Shown: in pieces, positions 51,260-60,543 of the stretch | Layout: each line of letters begins with the position of its first letter | Position numbering within the stretch: position 1 is the stretch's first letter | NCBI RefSeq assembly: GCF_012271765.1 | Contig: NZ_VRKO01000014.1 | Location: 186,001-250,000, forward strand | From: Erwinia rhapontici | GTDB taxonomy: Bacteria; Pseudomonadota; Gammaproteobacteria; Enterobacterales; Enterobacteriaceae | Direction of reading: 5' to 3' | Length of the DNA stretch: 64,000 bases | The notes under the pieces: generated by a model | Seen by the model: the letters and a program-made list of their open reading frames with translations, nothing else | What the model was told of the DNA's origin: nothing | Database searches by the model: none | Made by a program: the position numbers and the translations under genes

Positions 51260-52552
51260 ATGGCCCCTGTGATCACCCCGGTTCAGACCGCCACGACATT
51301 GCCCCTTGCCACCACCGTCGTGGTGATTGGCGGCGGTATCGTCGGGTTAACCGCCGCGCTGGCGCTGGCAGAACGTAATATTCCCGTTGTACTGTTGGAA
51401 AAAGGCCGCCTGGCGGGGGAGCAATCTTCACGTAACCTCGGCTGGGTGCGTAAAACCAGCCGCATGGCCGATGATATTCCCCTGGCACTGGCTGCCGACC
51501 GCCTGTGGGCCGCAATGCCGGAGCGCACCGGGCAGGATGTAGGTTATCGCCAGGCGGGCATTATGTTTGTCGGCCGAACTGATGTGCAGATGGCGATGCA
51601 TGAGGGCTGGCTGAAATCGGTTGAGCATCTTGGCCTGGATTCACAGTTACTGACGGCGCAGCAGATTGCGGCGCGGGTGCCGGGCGGCCGGGGCAACTGG
51701 GCGGGAGGGATTTATACCCCATCCGATGGCCGGGCCGAACCGACGCTGGCTTCCAGCGCCATCGCTCGCGCGGCCATTGCCAAAGGGGTGACGATCGTTG
51801 AGAACTGCGCGGTACGTACCCTGTCGCTGGCGGGGGGTAACGTCAGTGGCGTGGTGACGGAAAAGGGTGAGATCCGCTGCGAGCAGGTGCTGCTGGCGGG
51901 CGGGCTGTGGTCACGACGTTTTCTCGGTAACCTCGGTGTTTCGCTGCCAACGCTGCCGCTGATCTGCTCAGTATTGCGCACCACGCCGATGGAAGGGCCG
52001 ACAGACATTGCCGTGGGTGCACCGGATTTCTCGTTTCGTAAGCATCATGACGGCGGCTTTATCATTACTCAACGCGGTGCGCTGGATGCCTCGCTGACGC
52101 TGGACCATCTGTTAATCGGTTCGCGCTACCTGCAACAGTTGCGCACGCAGCGCAGCTTCCTGCGTATCTCCGTCGGGAAAAATTTTGTCAGGGATCTGGC
52201 GTTGCCGCGTCGCTGGAAAGCCCATGGCCGTTCGCCGTTTGAACAGGTTCGCACGCTGGACCCGCAGGTGAACCCGGTGCTGAATCAGGAAGCGATGACC
52301 AACCTGAGAGCCGCCTGGCCCGCGTTTGAAAAGGCAGTGATTGCGGATGCCTGGGCCGGAGCTATTGATGTCACCCCGGATTCGAACCCGGTGATTGGTC
52401 GGGTGGCGAAAATTCCGGGTCTGACGCTGGCAACAGGATTTTCAGGGCATGGGTTCGGGACGTCACCGGCGGCGGGGCAGTTGGCTGCCGATCTGGTGTC
52501 GGCTGCAGCGCCGATTATCGATCCGCGCCCTTATCGGTTTGAGAGGTTCTGA
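51260..52552 (+). CDS. DadA-like FAD-dependent amine/amino-acid oxidoreductase
   Basis: The 430-residue product carries the FAD motif VVVIGGGIVGLTAALALAER near residue 20, the DAO-family segment SSRNLGWVRKTSRMADDIPL, and the closing GFSGHGFGTSPAAGQLAADL. It should oxidise an amine or amino acid to an imine that its neighbours then process. It starts 20 bp after the RidA-like gene and is cotranscribed. The stop overlaps the end of the convergent diguanylate cyclase by about 22 bp. Confidence 0.85.
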   Translation: MAPVITPVQTATTLPLATTVVVIGGGIVGLTAALALAERNIPVVLLEKGRLAGEQSSRNLGWVRKTSRMADDIPLALAADRLWAAMPERTGQDVGYRQAGIMFVGRTDVQMAMHEGWLKSVEHLGLDSQLLTAQQIAARVPGGRGNWAGGIYTPSDGRAEPTLASSAIARAAIAKGVTIVENCAVRTLSLAGGNVSGVVTEKGEIRCEQVLLAGGLWSRRFLGNLGVSLPTLPLICSVLRTTPMEGPTDIAVGAPDFSFRKHHDGGFIITQRGALDASLTLDHLLIGSRYLQQLRTQRSFLRISVGKNFVRDLALPRRWKAHGRSPFEQVRTLDPQVNPVLNQEAMTNLRAAWPAFEKAVIADAWAGAIDVTPDSNPVIGRVAKIPGLTLATGFSGHGFGTSPAAGQLAADLVSAAAPIIDPRPYRFERF

Positions 52553-53613
52553 GGCTCCGGCTGCCAGAGCTGGATGCCATCGCGGCCCGTGCGTTTGACG
52601 TTGTACAGCGCCTGGTCGGCATTCCGCAGCCACTGATGAATGGAGTCTGCTTTGGCCGCCGGGGCAATGCCGATGCTCACCGAACACTGAAAGTTCGGTG
52701 ACGCCGGTAGCTGTATTTGAGCAATTTTCTCTTTCAGCGCCGCCGCCAGTATCACAATGCTGTTACTGTCGGCATCGCGCACAATCACCCCCAGTTCATC
52801 ACCCCCAAAACGGGCGGGAATATCCCGGATGCCCACTTCCGTGCGCAGCAGCATGGAGATTTCTGCCAGCAGATAATCCCCGGCTTCATGGCCGAAACGA
52901 TCATTCACCTGTTTGAAATTATCCACATCCAGCAACAGAAGCCAGGCATGGCTGTCACCGCGCTGGGTACGCAGATATTCGCTTTCCAGGCGGCGGTCAA
53001 AAAGGCGGCGGTTAGGGATTTTCAGGCTGGGGTCCATCAGTGAAATGCGTTCCAGCTCGCGGTTTTTACGGCGCAGGCTCAGGGTTAACTGATAGGACAC
53101 GGCGCTCAGCACCATCATATAGCAGGTAGCCAGCGGCAGCGACAGCCACACCGTGCGGGTGCTGAAGGTCAGCTGTAATGGCATACCGGCCACGCTCCAG
53201 GTGGGAATAAAGGCCAGCAGAAACGCGGCAAGCGCAGGTCTTAACTGCGCCCAGCCACCGGCGGCATAGCGATCAGACGCCAGCACCGCCATGATAATCA
53301 GTGACGGCAGCGGGCTGATGCCCATCAGGGCTACCCAGACACCCCCAAAGGCGGCATCAATGGTGAGGTTTCGCCGTTCGGTGGCGGTCGGATCGCTGGA
53401 CGAGTGTGCCAGTATCCATGCAATGACCGGCCAGATAAAAGCGTTAATACTGAGCAAAATGGTCAGCCACATGCCCCGACCCAGCTCCAACAGCACCGAC
53501 AGGATAGGGAAAAAACACAAAAAGGTGCCCAATTGCCGCATGGCGAACATGCGACGAATAAAGCGCTCAGAGCGCTGTTTTAATTGTCTGTCATCAGGAG
53601 AGTAATAGTGCAT
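52531..53613 (-). CDS. Diguanylate cyclase with six membrane helices
   Basis: The 360-residue product has about six hydrophobic segments in its first ~180 residues (for example GTFLCFFPILSVLLELG and ALMGISPLPSLIIMAVLAS), then a GGDEF domain beginning ISLMDPSLKIPNRRLFDRRL. The active-site motif is RFGGDELGVI, with Leu in place of the usual Phe; GGDEL variants can be active. It lacks an obvious RxxD inhibitory site before the motif. It would make cyclic di-GMP in response to a membrane signal. The ATG at 53613 is preferred to a GTG at 53667; neither has a strong ribosome site. Confidence 0.83.
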   Translation of the reverse strand: MHYYSPDDRQLKQRSERFIRRMFAMRQLGTFLCFFPILSVLLELGRGMWLTILLSINAFIWPVIAWILAHSSSDPTATERRNLTIDAAFGGVWVALMGISPLPSLIIMAVLASDRYAAGGWAQLRPALAAFLLAFIPTWSVAGMPLQLTFSTRTVWLSLPLATCYMMVLSAVSYQLTLSLRRKNRELERISLMDPSLKIPNRRLFDRRLESEYLRTQRGDSHAWLLLLDVDNFKQVNDRFGHEAGDYLLAEISMLLRTEVGIRDIPARFGGDELGVIVRDADSNSIVILAAALKEKIAQIQLPASPNFQCSVSIGIAPAAKADSIHQWLRNADQALYNVKRTGRDGIQLWQPEPQNLSNR

Positions 53614-53696
53614 GAATAAGCGACATTGTGCCGATCGATGGTGCAGTGTAATCGGAAAAAAAGTCACGCGTTGGTATTTTTATCAGAGCGGGAGAA

Positions 53697-53727
53697 CAAT
53701 GCCAGCCAGCCGTCGCGGCTGGCATTG
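53697..53727. terminator. Hairpin after the FhuE-like receptor gene
   Basis: CAATGCCAGCC and GGCTGGCATTG form an 11-bp stem, on the 3' side of the minus-strand receptor gene. Confidence 0.6.
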
Positions 53728-53748
53728 TGGGAAAGGTATTTTATCTCA

Positions 53749-55908
53749 TTAAAACGAGTAGTTAGCCGATACTGTGAAGTTACGCGGTGCGCCATACACC
53801 ACGTAAGTTCCCATATAATCGTAATACTCTTTATCGAACAGGTTGTTAATATTTGCCTGCACGGAAACCTGCTTCGTCACCTGGTAGCGGCTGAACAGAT
53901 TCACGAGGGTAACCGGTGACTGGTCGATATAATCCGCAGGGGCGTCTGCAACATTTGCCCAGGTTTTATTCTGCCAGTTCACGCCACCACCGATGGTGAG
54001 GTCCTGCAACATCGGCAGACGATAGCGGGTAAACAGCTTGGCGGTGGTGCGTGGCACTTCCGGCATCACGGCGGTGCCGTCACGCTGTTCTGCGATGTAG
54101 CGCGATGCACCGAAGGTCATCTGCCAGTTATCGGTCAACGCACCGTTTATTTCAAACTCAACGCCACGGCTGACGGCATCAACGGATTCATACGCATATT
54201 CCGTTGAGGTACCGATAGGGAGATAAGTACTGATGCCCAGGTTGTTTTGCTCGGTACGGAACAGTGACAGCGTGGCGGTCAGACGGCTGTTATTCCAGTC
54301 GCCTTTCAGGCCGGTTTCGTAGCTTTTTCCGGTCACTGCGCCAAGGTATTGCGCATCCGCGTTGCGGTAGGTCTGTGGCTGGAAGATGGAGGTATAGCTG
54401 GCGTAAGCCGAGTACGTATCATTAATGTCATACGTCAGACCCGCATATGGCGCGACCTTGCTGGTGGTTTTGTTGCCGCTGGTGCCATTGCCACGCCACT
54501 CGGTATAACGCGCACCGACCAATAATGACAGCGGATCGGTCAGCGAGAAGCGCGCTGCGGTGTAAGCCGATTTCTGGCGGATGCTGTCGTCTTTCTCTAC
54601 GGTCCATGGCCCCCAGTTACCTTCGTCAACATTGCCGTCCCAGTTATTGTAATTACCGAAATTGATGGCCGACATATCAGAGAAGGTATTGAAGAACAGG
54701 CTTTCCTGTTTGCTATAGCTACCGCCGACCATCAGCTGGTGGGTACGACCCAGTAATTCAAACGGGCCATTGGCATACAGGTCAACGCCATCAACTTTAC
54801 GTGAACCTTTGTTCCAGCCATTCACGCCCGCCACACCCTGGCCCGTAATTTTATCCGGGTAGCCGTAGGGATACATCAGTCGCGTATCAAAGGTGGTTTT
54901 CGCATGCGAGCCATTCACCTGCGCCTGCCAGCCGTTATCAAATTTCTGCGTCAGCGTGGCGAAGACTTTATTGGACTCTTTATCGCTGTAAGTCCAGTCG
55001 GATGCTGTGTTAAAGCTACGATCAAAATCGGTGCGGCTACCATCACTATTGAAGGTTGGCAGACCGCCCCAGCTTGGATCATTGGTATGGCTCTGCTGAT
55101 AATCCCAGCCGAAGGAGAGCGTAGTGGAATCGGTCAGGTCCGCATCCATCACCAGGGTGAGGAATTTTTTGCGTGCGTTATAGCGATCGATCCATTTGTC
55201 GTTATCCTGATAACCGCCGATAGCGCGGCCACGAACGGTGCCCGATTCATTCAGCGGCGTGCTGATATCACCGGTATAGCGCTGTTTGTCCCAGCTGCCG
55301 GTTTCTGCAGAGAAGTTACCGGTCAGCACGTTACTGTCGGCGTGTTTGCGCACCATATTCACTGAAGCAGACGGGTTGCCGGAGCCAGTGCTCAGGCTGT
55401 TAGCACCACGAATGACTTCGATGCGATCATAGATAGCGGTATCAGCGGCGGTATCACCCAGGTCCCATTGATTGTCGACAACGGTCGGGATGCCGTCAGT
55501 CAGGTAGTTATTAATCATGAAGCCGCGTGAATAATAATTTGAACGATCTGAGTCAATATTGGAGGCGGAAACGCCGACGGTATTGTTCAGTACCTCGCCA
55601 ACGGTTTGTAACCCCTGATCCTGCATACGCTGCTTACTGACGATAGAAACAGACTGCGGGATATCACGCAGTGTCAGCGGCATCTTAGTGCCCGCAGACG
55701 TCACCGGAACGCTGTAGTCGGTGACGGCCTGCTGTGCAGTTGCATCAACATTCGCTTCAACGGTCAGCGTATCGGTTTTGGCGTTGTCGGCGGCAAAGGC
55801 CGGTTGCAATGCCGACATTACCAACAGTGCGGCAACAGATGGGGTGAAAATACGAGATGCAGATAATGGCGCTGAGTGAGGCTGCTTACGGGATTCAGAG
55901 CGAGACAT
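53749..55908 (-). CDS. fhuE: FhuE-family TonB-dependent siderophore receptor
   Basis: From the ATG at 55908 the product is 719 residues, with a signal peptide cleaved after AFA (residue ~42). The plug region (TLRDIPQSVSIVSKQRMQDQ, then YYSRGFMINNYLTDGIPT) and the C-terminal VQANINNLFDKEYYDYMGTY closely resemble E. coli FhuE, the coprogen/rhodotorulate receptor. The barrel ends with an aromatic residue (SANYSF), as needed for outer-membrane insertion. It should import ferric hydroxamate siderophores. A Fur-box-like site lies upstream at 56082. The start at 55908 follows AGGA; a GTG at 55959 is the alternative. Confidence 0.86.
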   Translation of the reverse strand: MSRSESRKQPHSAPLSASRIFTPSVAALLVMSALQPAFAADNAKTDTLTVEANVDATAQQAVTDYSVPVTSAGTKMPLTLRDIPQSVSIVSKQRMQDQGLQTVGEVLNNTVGVSASNIDSDRSNYYSRGFMINNYLTDGIPTVVDNQWDLGDTAADTAIYDRIEVIRGANSLSTGSGNPSASVNMVRKHADSNVLTGNFSAETGSWDKQRYTGDISTPLNESGTVRGRAIGGYQDNDKWIDRYNARKKFLTLVMDADLTDSTTLSFGWDYQQSHTNDPSWGGLPTFNSDGSRTDFDRSFNTASDWTYSDKESNKVFATLTQKFDNGWQAQVNGSHAKTTFDTRLMYPYGYPDKITGQGVAGVNGWNKGSRKVDGVDLYANGPFELLGRTHQLMVGGSYSKQESLFFNTFSDMSAINFGNYNNWDGNVDEGNWGPWTVEKDDSIRQKSAYTAARFSLTDPLSLLVGARYTEWRGNGTSGNKTTSKVAPYAGLTYDINDTYSAYASYTSIFQPQTYRNADAQYLGAVTGKSYETGLKGDWNNSRLTATLSLFRTEQNNLGISTYLPIGTSTEYAYESVDAVSRGVEFEINGALTDNWQMTFGASRYIAEQRDGTAVMPEVPRTTAKLFTRYRLPMLQDLTIGGGVNWQNKTWANVADAPADYIDQSPVTLVNLFSRYQVTKQVSVQANINNLFDKEYYDYMGTYVVYGAPRNFTVSANYSF

Positions 55909-56081
55909 TGGCACGGTCATTCCTGGAATAAGTTGCTGATGTTGAGTCAATACCTGCACCGGGCACGAAAATATCTACCGGTTATCCTTAGGCGGTATGA
56001 GTACTCTGACTTATCCATGAAGTAGCGGCGAGGTCCACTGATACGGCAATCAGGCAGATTAGTGCCTGTAATGGTAAAGCA

Positions 56082-56100
56082 AATGAGAACTATAATTATT
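56082..56100 (-). promoter_or_regulatory. Candidate Fur box of the receptor gene
   Basis: AATGAGAACTATAATTATT matches the 19-bp Fur consensus at about 12 positions on the minus strand. It lies about 175 bp upstream of the receptor start. Iron repression is expected for this receptor class. Confidence 0.45.
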
Positions 56101-56192
56101 TGAGTATGGGATGTAAATATTTATTCATCGTGAAGGGAACTAAATTGGGGACGAGAAGTCAGTGCGGGAATGGGGCATTTTCTCTCTTCAAT

Positions 56193-56224
56193 CAGGGGGC
56201 AATCCTTTTTCCGATTGTCCCCTG
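56193..56224 (-). terminator. Terminator of the gluconate dehydrogenase operon
   Basis: A 12-bp stem (CAGGGGACAATC with its complement, one G-U) and an 8-base loop lie just past the cytochrome gene stop at 56238. The T run on the minus strand is weak. Confidence 0.6.
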
Positions 56225-56237
56225 TTGAGACTGCTGT

Positions 56238-57551
56238 TTACGGATTCGCCGGGAATTGTTCTGGCTGTTTCAGCAACGCGCGTTTCTCTGCCACGTCCTG
56301 CTCCGTTACGGCGGGAGCCGCATTGCCCCAGCTATTGCGAATATAGGTCATTGTGGCGGCTACCTGTTTGTCTGACAGTTTCCAGGCAAACGGCGGCATC
56401 GCCCCACTGGTCGGGTTACCGTGTGTCACCGCGCCCCGTCCTCCCTGCAATACGGTAGTGATCAGCGAAGAAGCATCCGGTGCCATCAGTGCCGGATTAT
56501 CCGCCAGGCTGGCCGCCAGATGAGGAATACCTTTGCCGTCGCTGTTGTGGCAGGCAGTACAGTTGGCAGAATAGACATTCGCTCCCATACGCATCTGTTC
56601 ACTGTCAGCGGAGAGCGCCGCGGGTTTCTGGCGATCAGAGCCCGGCTGTGACTTGATGTAAACCGCGATGGCTTTCAGGTCGTCGTCGCTGAGATGCTGG
56701 GTGGAGTTGGTGACCGCTTCGGCCATTGGCCCGGATGCCACCGCCACATGGTTGCTACCCAGTTTCAGATACTGCACCACCTGCTCGTCGCTCCAGCCGC
56801 CAATACCGGTGTAACGGTTACTGGTGATCTCTGGTGCGTACCATTCGCCAAGATTGCTTCCCTGCAAATACTCGCCGGTATCACCGCCAATAATATTTTT
56901 TGGTGTATGGCATGCAGCACAGTGTTCCAGCCCCTGCACCAGATAGGCACCACGATTCCATTGTGCTGACTGAGTACTGTCGGGCGCAAACGGTGCGTTT
57001 TTAAAGAACAACAGATTCCATCCCATCATTGCCAGACGGATGTTATACGGGAACGGCAGGCTGGTTTCCGTCACCTTTTTATTCACTGGTTTCACCGAAC
57101 GCATGTACATCCACAGGTCGTGCATATCCTCGTCACTGACATTAACATAGGCGTTGTAAGGCATGGCTGGATAGAGATTTTGTCCCTCTTTCCCCTTGCC
57201 GTGGCGTACGGCACGATAGAAATCACGTTCGGTCCAGTTACCAATGCCGGTATCAGCGTCCGGAGTAATATTACTGGCAAAAATGCCACCAAACGGCGTA
57301 CTGATCGCGTAGCCTCCGGCGTAGGCCTGTTTGCTTTCTGGTGCGGTATGGCACGCCACACAGTCACCTGCCAGCGCCACGTAATGACCGCGCTCAACGG
57401 CTGCTGCATCATCTGCGGTGAGCGGGTGTTTCATCAGAATCTGGTCATCTGCGACATTGTCGGCGCGCGTATTGCCGTTTTGATACAGCAGAACACCCGC
57501 CACCACTGCTGCAACGGCGAGGGTACCCACCGCTAATTTGATTTTATTCAT
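56238..57551 (-). CDS. Gluconate 2-dehydrogenase cytochrome c subunit
   Basis: The 437-residue product has an N-terminal membrane/signal segment (LAVGTLAVAAVVAGVLLY) and three heme c motifs: CVACH near residue 61, CAACH near 209 and CTACH near 334. Each is followed by the Met-ligand regions typical of such subunits. This tri-heme cytochrome takes electrons from the flavoprotein and gives them to ubiquinone. The gene starts one base after the flavoprotein stop, the last of the three-gene operon. Confidence 0.9.
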   Translation of the reverse strand: MNKIKLAVGTLAVAAVVAGVLLYQNGNTRADNVADDQILMKHPLTADDAAAVERGHYVALAGDCVACHTAPESKQAYAGGYAISTPFGGIFASNITPDADTGIGNWTERDFYRAVRHGKGKEGQNLYPAMPYNAYVNVSDEDMHDLWMYMRSVKPVNKKVTETSLPFPYNIRLAMMGWNLLFFKNAPFAPDSTQSAQWNRGAYLVQGLEHCAACHTPKNIIGGDTGEYLQGSNLGEWYAPEITSNRYTGIGGWSDEQVVQYLKLGSNHVAVASGPMAEAVTNSTQHLSDDDLKAIAVYIKSQPGSDRQKPAALSADSEQMRMGANVYSANCTACHNSDGKGIPHLAASLADNPALMAPDASSLITTVLQGGRGAVTHGNPTSGAMPPFAWKLSDKQVAATMTYIRNSWGNAAPAVTEQDVAEKRALLKQPEQFPANP

Positions 57552-57552
57552 A

Positions 57553-59325
57553 TCACACCTTCACCAGCGGGCCGGGGGTTTTCAGGTACTGCTCAATGAT
57601 GGCTTTCGCTGTCCACAGACTGAGTGCACCAATGGTACCGGTCGGGTTATATCCGGCGTTATTCGGGAAGGAGGAGGCTCCAAGCACAAACAGGTTGTGC
57701 GCGTCCCAGCTCTGCTGATAACGGTTCAGCACGCTGGTTTTCGGGTCAGTTCCCATCACCGCTCCCCCGATGGTGTGATCGCTGGCAAAATTGTATGGCG
57801 AGTAATTGCCTGCGGCGGAGTTGGTACCAAGGACAATTTCAGCACCCATCGCCTTGCCAATCTCCACACTTTTTTCTTCGATAAATTTCGCTGAGCGACG
57901 GTCGTTCTCGTTGTAGTCGAAGGTGACGCGCAGCAATGGATTGCCGTTGTCATCGTTATATTCCGGATCCAGATCGAGGTAGTAGTCCTCGTGCGAGAAG
58001 CTGGTACCCTGGCCAAAAATAAAGGTGCCGTTCTGGAACGCATGGGTGTAAGCCTTTTTCCACGCCTTGCCCCAGCGTGGTGTGCCAGGAGGCAGTGCAT
58101 CGGCATTGCCGATAGGGCGCGCGCCACGTGCCACTACCAGAATCCCGGCGCCACCAATAAAATCGAGATCGCTGTGATCGAAGTTATCGCCGTTGAAATC
58201 ATCCACCTGCTGCGATAGCGCCCCGGCACCAATGTACTGGTTGAGGTTCTCATCTTTGAAGAACAAGCTGGCCCCGGACACGGTCTGGAAACTGTAAGCG
58301 CGGCCAACCACGCCTGTTTTGGTCACTGGATCGTACGGCTGGCCGATTTTCGACAGCAGCAGCAGGCGCACGTTCTGCATCTGGAAAGCAGACAGCACCA
58401 CGATCCCGGCTGGTTGCTCCCACTCTTTCTTATTTTTGTCGAGATAGGTGACACCTGTGACGGTCTTGCCATCGGCGGCTTTGTTGACCCGTACTACGGC
58501 GGAATCAGTTAGCACGGTAAAGTTCTCACGCTGCATCAGCGCCGGGATCACACAGGCATTGGGGCTGGATTTGGAGAAGTTGCCACAGCCGTAATAGAGG
58601 CAGTAGCCGCAGTAGGTGCAAGGGCCCATTCGCACGCCGAGCGGGTTGACATAAGCGCGTGATGTCTGGCCTGCCGGAACCATAAACGGATGCTGGCCGA
58701 GGGACTTCGCTGCATCACGGAACAGGTCTGTCAGACGCATACTTTCCAGCGGTGGCAGCGGATATTCGTTGCTGCGGTTGCCTTCGAACCGGTTGCCGCC
58801 CTCAACGATCTCCCCATTGAGTTTGCCAGCTTTACCGGACACCCCGGCGATCTTCTCAAAGCGGTCGTAGAACGGCTCCAGCTCGTCATAGGTCACTCCC
58901 CAGTCCTGTAAAATCAGTCCCTTGTCGATTTTCTCTTTGCCATAGCGTGCTACGGTCTGACTGTAAGGTTCCAGATCCCATGGCGTGAAGCGCCAGGCCA
59001 TACCGGCCCAGTGGGTGCCAGATCCCCCCACATTGTAGCCCAGTTCATTCAGGTTCCAGTCGCGCGATGGCAGGGCTTTCTGAGTGATGTTATTGCGGAA
59101 CGTGGTGGTTTCAACGGCGGGTGGAAGCAGCATACTGCGGCGCGTATCCCAGCGCAGTTCATCGGTATCAATTGACGGTGGAAAATCGGTGGCGGTTTCG
59201 AACCACGGGCCACGTTCAATGGCAACGACATTCAGGCCTGCGCGGGTTAGCTCTTCGGCGATCAGAGAGCCGCACCAGCCCAGACCTACAATGACGACAT
59301 CAGCGTTTGGACGGACATTTTTCAT
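57553..59325 (-). CDS. Gluconate 2-dehydrogenase flavoprotein (GMC family) subunit
   Basis: This 590-residue GMC flavoprotein starts with VVIVGLGWCGSLIAEELTRA. It contains ELGYNVGGSGTHWAGMAWRF and a Cys-rich patch MGPCTYCGYCLYYGCG, which is unusual for GMC enzymes and fits an iron-sulfur cluster reported for membrane-bound gluconate dehydrogenases. The catalytic His region is close to ASDHTIGGAVMGTDPK. It oxidises gluconate to 2-ketogluconate on the periplasmic side. It follows the small subunit by 37 bp. Sorbitol or related alcohol dehydrogenases share the layout and cannot be fully excluded. Confidence 0.9.
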   Translation of the reverse strand: MKNVRPNADVVIVGLGWCGSLIAEELTRAGLNVVAIERGPWFETATDFPPSIDTDELRWDTRRSMLLPPAVETTTFRNNITQKALPSRDWNLNELGYNVGGSGTHWAGMAWRFTPWDLEPYSQTVARYGKEKIDKGLILQDWGVTYDELEPFYDRFEKIAGVSGKAGKLNGEIVEGGNRFEGNRSNEYPLPPLESMRLTDLFRDAAKSLGQHPFMVPAGQTSRAYVNPLGVRMGPCTYCGYCLYYGCGNFSKSSPNACVIPALMQRENFTVLTDSAVVRVNKAADGKTVTGVTYLDKNKKEWEQPAGIVVLSAFQMQNVRLLLLSKIGQPYDPVTKTGVVGRAYSFQTVSGASLFFKDENLNQYIGAGALSQQVDDFNGDNFDHSDLDFIGGAGILVVARGARPIGNADALPPGTPRWGKAWKKAYTHAFQNGTFIFGQGTSFSHEDYYLDLDPEYNDDNGNPLLRVTFDYNENDRRSAKFIEEKSVEIGKAMGAEIVLGTNSAAGNYSPYNFASDHTIGGAVMGTDPKTSVLNRYQQSWDAHNLFVLGASSFPNNAGYNPTGTIGALSLWTAKAIIEQYLKTPGPLVKV

Positions 59326-59362
59326 TTCGGGACTCTATTACTCAATGGCATAAGCAGCCGGA

Positions 59363-60079
59363 TTACAGGGTGTTGTCGATCAGGCTGGTGGGGATAATAT
59401 TCAGCTTCTGCCCTTTTTTGCTCAGCAGATCGCGGAAGTCGTAACGGGCACCGGGGAAGCCCAGCATCTTCCAGCTGGTCATCTCTTTATTGCCGCCATA
59501 GATCGGATCGGCGAGAAAACCTTCGCGGACGTTCTGCAATAGCAGCTCAAAAAACACCTTGGTTTCCACTTCCGCACCCATGTTTAGTCGGTTGGCTTCC
59601 ATCGCGTGCAGCACCTGATCCTGCTGGTCATCGTTGAGGCTGAGAAATGTTTGGCCATACTGCGCACGGGTGGCGGCATCCAGAGCGGTCAGTCCCTGGC
59701 GATAACGCTGTGCGGGCGTCAGCGGCGATTGTGGTCCCTGCTCTGGGGTGCCTTTGACGAAACGTCCCAGACGATAAAGTGCCACGGCATTGCCATAATC
59801 ACCGGCCAGCTGACGGTCAATAAATACAGCGCAGCCAGCCTCTTTTCCACCAAGACTCATCTCATCAGCAGGAATAAAACGGTCAGCAATGGCTGCTACG
59901 GTGTCGAATTCATGGCGTGTGAGATACTGCAATCCGCCAGTACGTGGCGGTGGTGGGGGTGTATTGATTTGACCGGCTTCCCAGGGTTGGCCTCCGTTCA
60001 CTTCCCTGGCATCAGCCACGGGCAGTGTAGAAGCCAGGCCGAGGGCGGCGACTGACGTGAGGAACTCTCTGCGTTTCAT
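59363..60079 (-). CDS. Gluconate 2-dehydrogenase subunit 3 (small subunit)
   Basis: The 238-residue product begins MKRREFLTSVAALGLASTLP, a twin-arginine-type signal (RREFL), so the folded flavoprotein complex is probably exported by Tat. The mature part contains LTRHEFDTVAAIADRFIPAD and VFFELLLQNVREGFLADPIY, hallmarks of the gluconate dehydrogenase subunit 3 family. It is first in the operon and is needed for assembly and export in related systems. The region upstream to 60543 should hold the operon promoter, divergent from a LacI gene. Confidence 0.9.
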   Translation of the reverse strand: MKRREFLTSVAALGLASTLPVADAREVNGGQPWEAGQINTPPPPPRTGGLQYLTRHEFDTVAAIADRFIPADEMSLGGKEAGCAVFIDRQLAGDYGNAVALYRLGRFVKGTPEQGPQSPLTPAQRYRQGLTALDAATRAQYGQTFLSLNDDQQDQVLHAMEANRLNMGAEVETKVFFELLLQNVREGFLADPIYGGNKEMTSWKMLGFPGARYDFRDLLSKKGQKLNIIPTSLIDNTL

Positions 60080-60543
60080 GACATTTCCCTGCTTCTTAAA
60101 TAATTTAATTGCCTGACGATGAATGTCTGTTTGAAAAAATGGCTTCGCCCCGTTTGTTTATAAATAAAAAACGTATTGGGTCGTGGTGAAGTCACAACGT
60201 TTAAGGTCAGTTTTACGTTGGGTTTTCCAGATGTATTATTTTTATGAGTTACATGAATTTAAAATAATTAATAACTTAGTAACATTGCGGGTATCATAAA
60301 ATCTTTACCCGATGATGGGTACTTTTGGCTTGATGGTTTTCCATCAGAGTGACTTTTTTTGTATGGATAATGAGCAAAAAAAGACGTCTGTTTTTTTTGG
60401 CAACAATTGTCATCTTGCCTGTGGCCGCGGCTTTTCCATACTATCTGCGCGTTTCTCGTGGTTTTTTATGGTGTCTTCAAAACGGATGTGTGACGACCAT
60501 CATCTGCCTGATAACATCAGAAAATGAGAGTGTTGGAGCAATA
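60080..60543. other. Divergent promoter region of gluconate dehydrogenase and a LacI gene
   Basis: These 464 bp are AT-rich and contain no convincing gene. A weak inverted pair CAACGT...ACGTTG lies near 60196-60221 and could be an operator, but the evidence is slight. A longer frame from 60349 into the LacI gene lacks conservation. Confidence 0.45.

Noticed and set aside
60349..60543. N-terminal extension of the LacI protein
   Set aside because: The added residues look like translated AT-rich DNA; the LacI headpiece begins right at the ATG at 60544 with a ribosome site.
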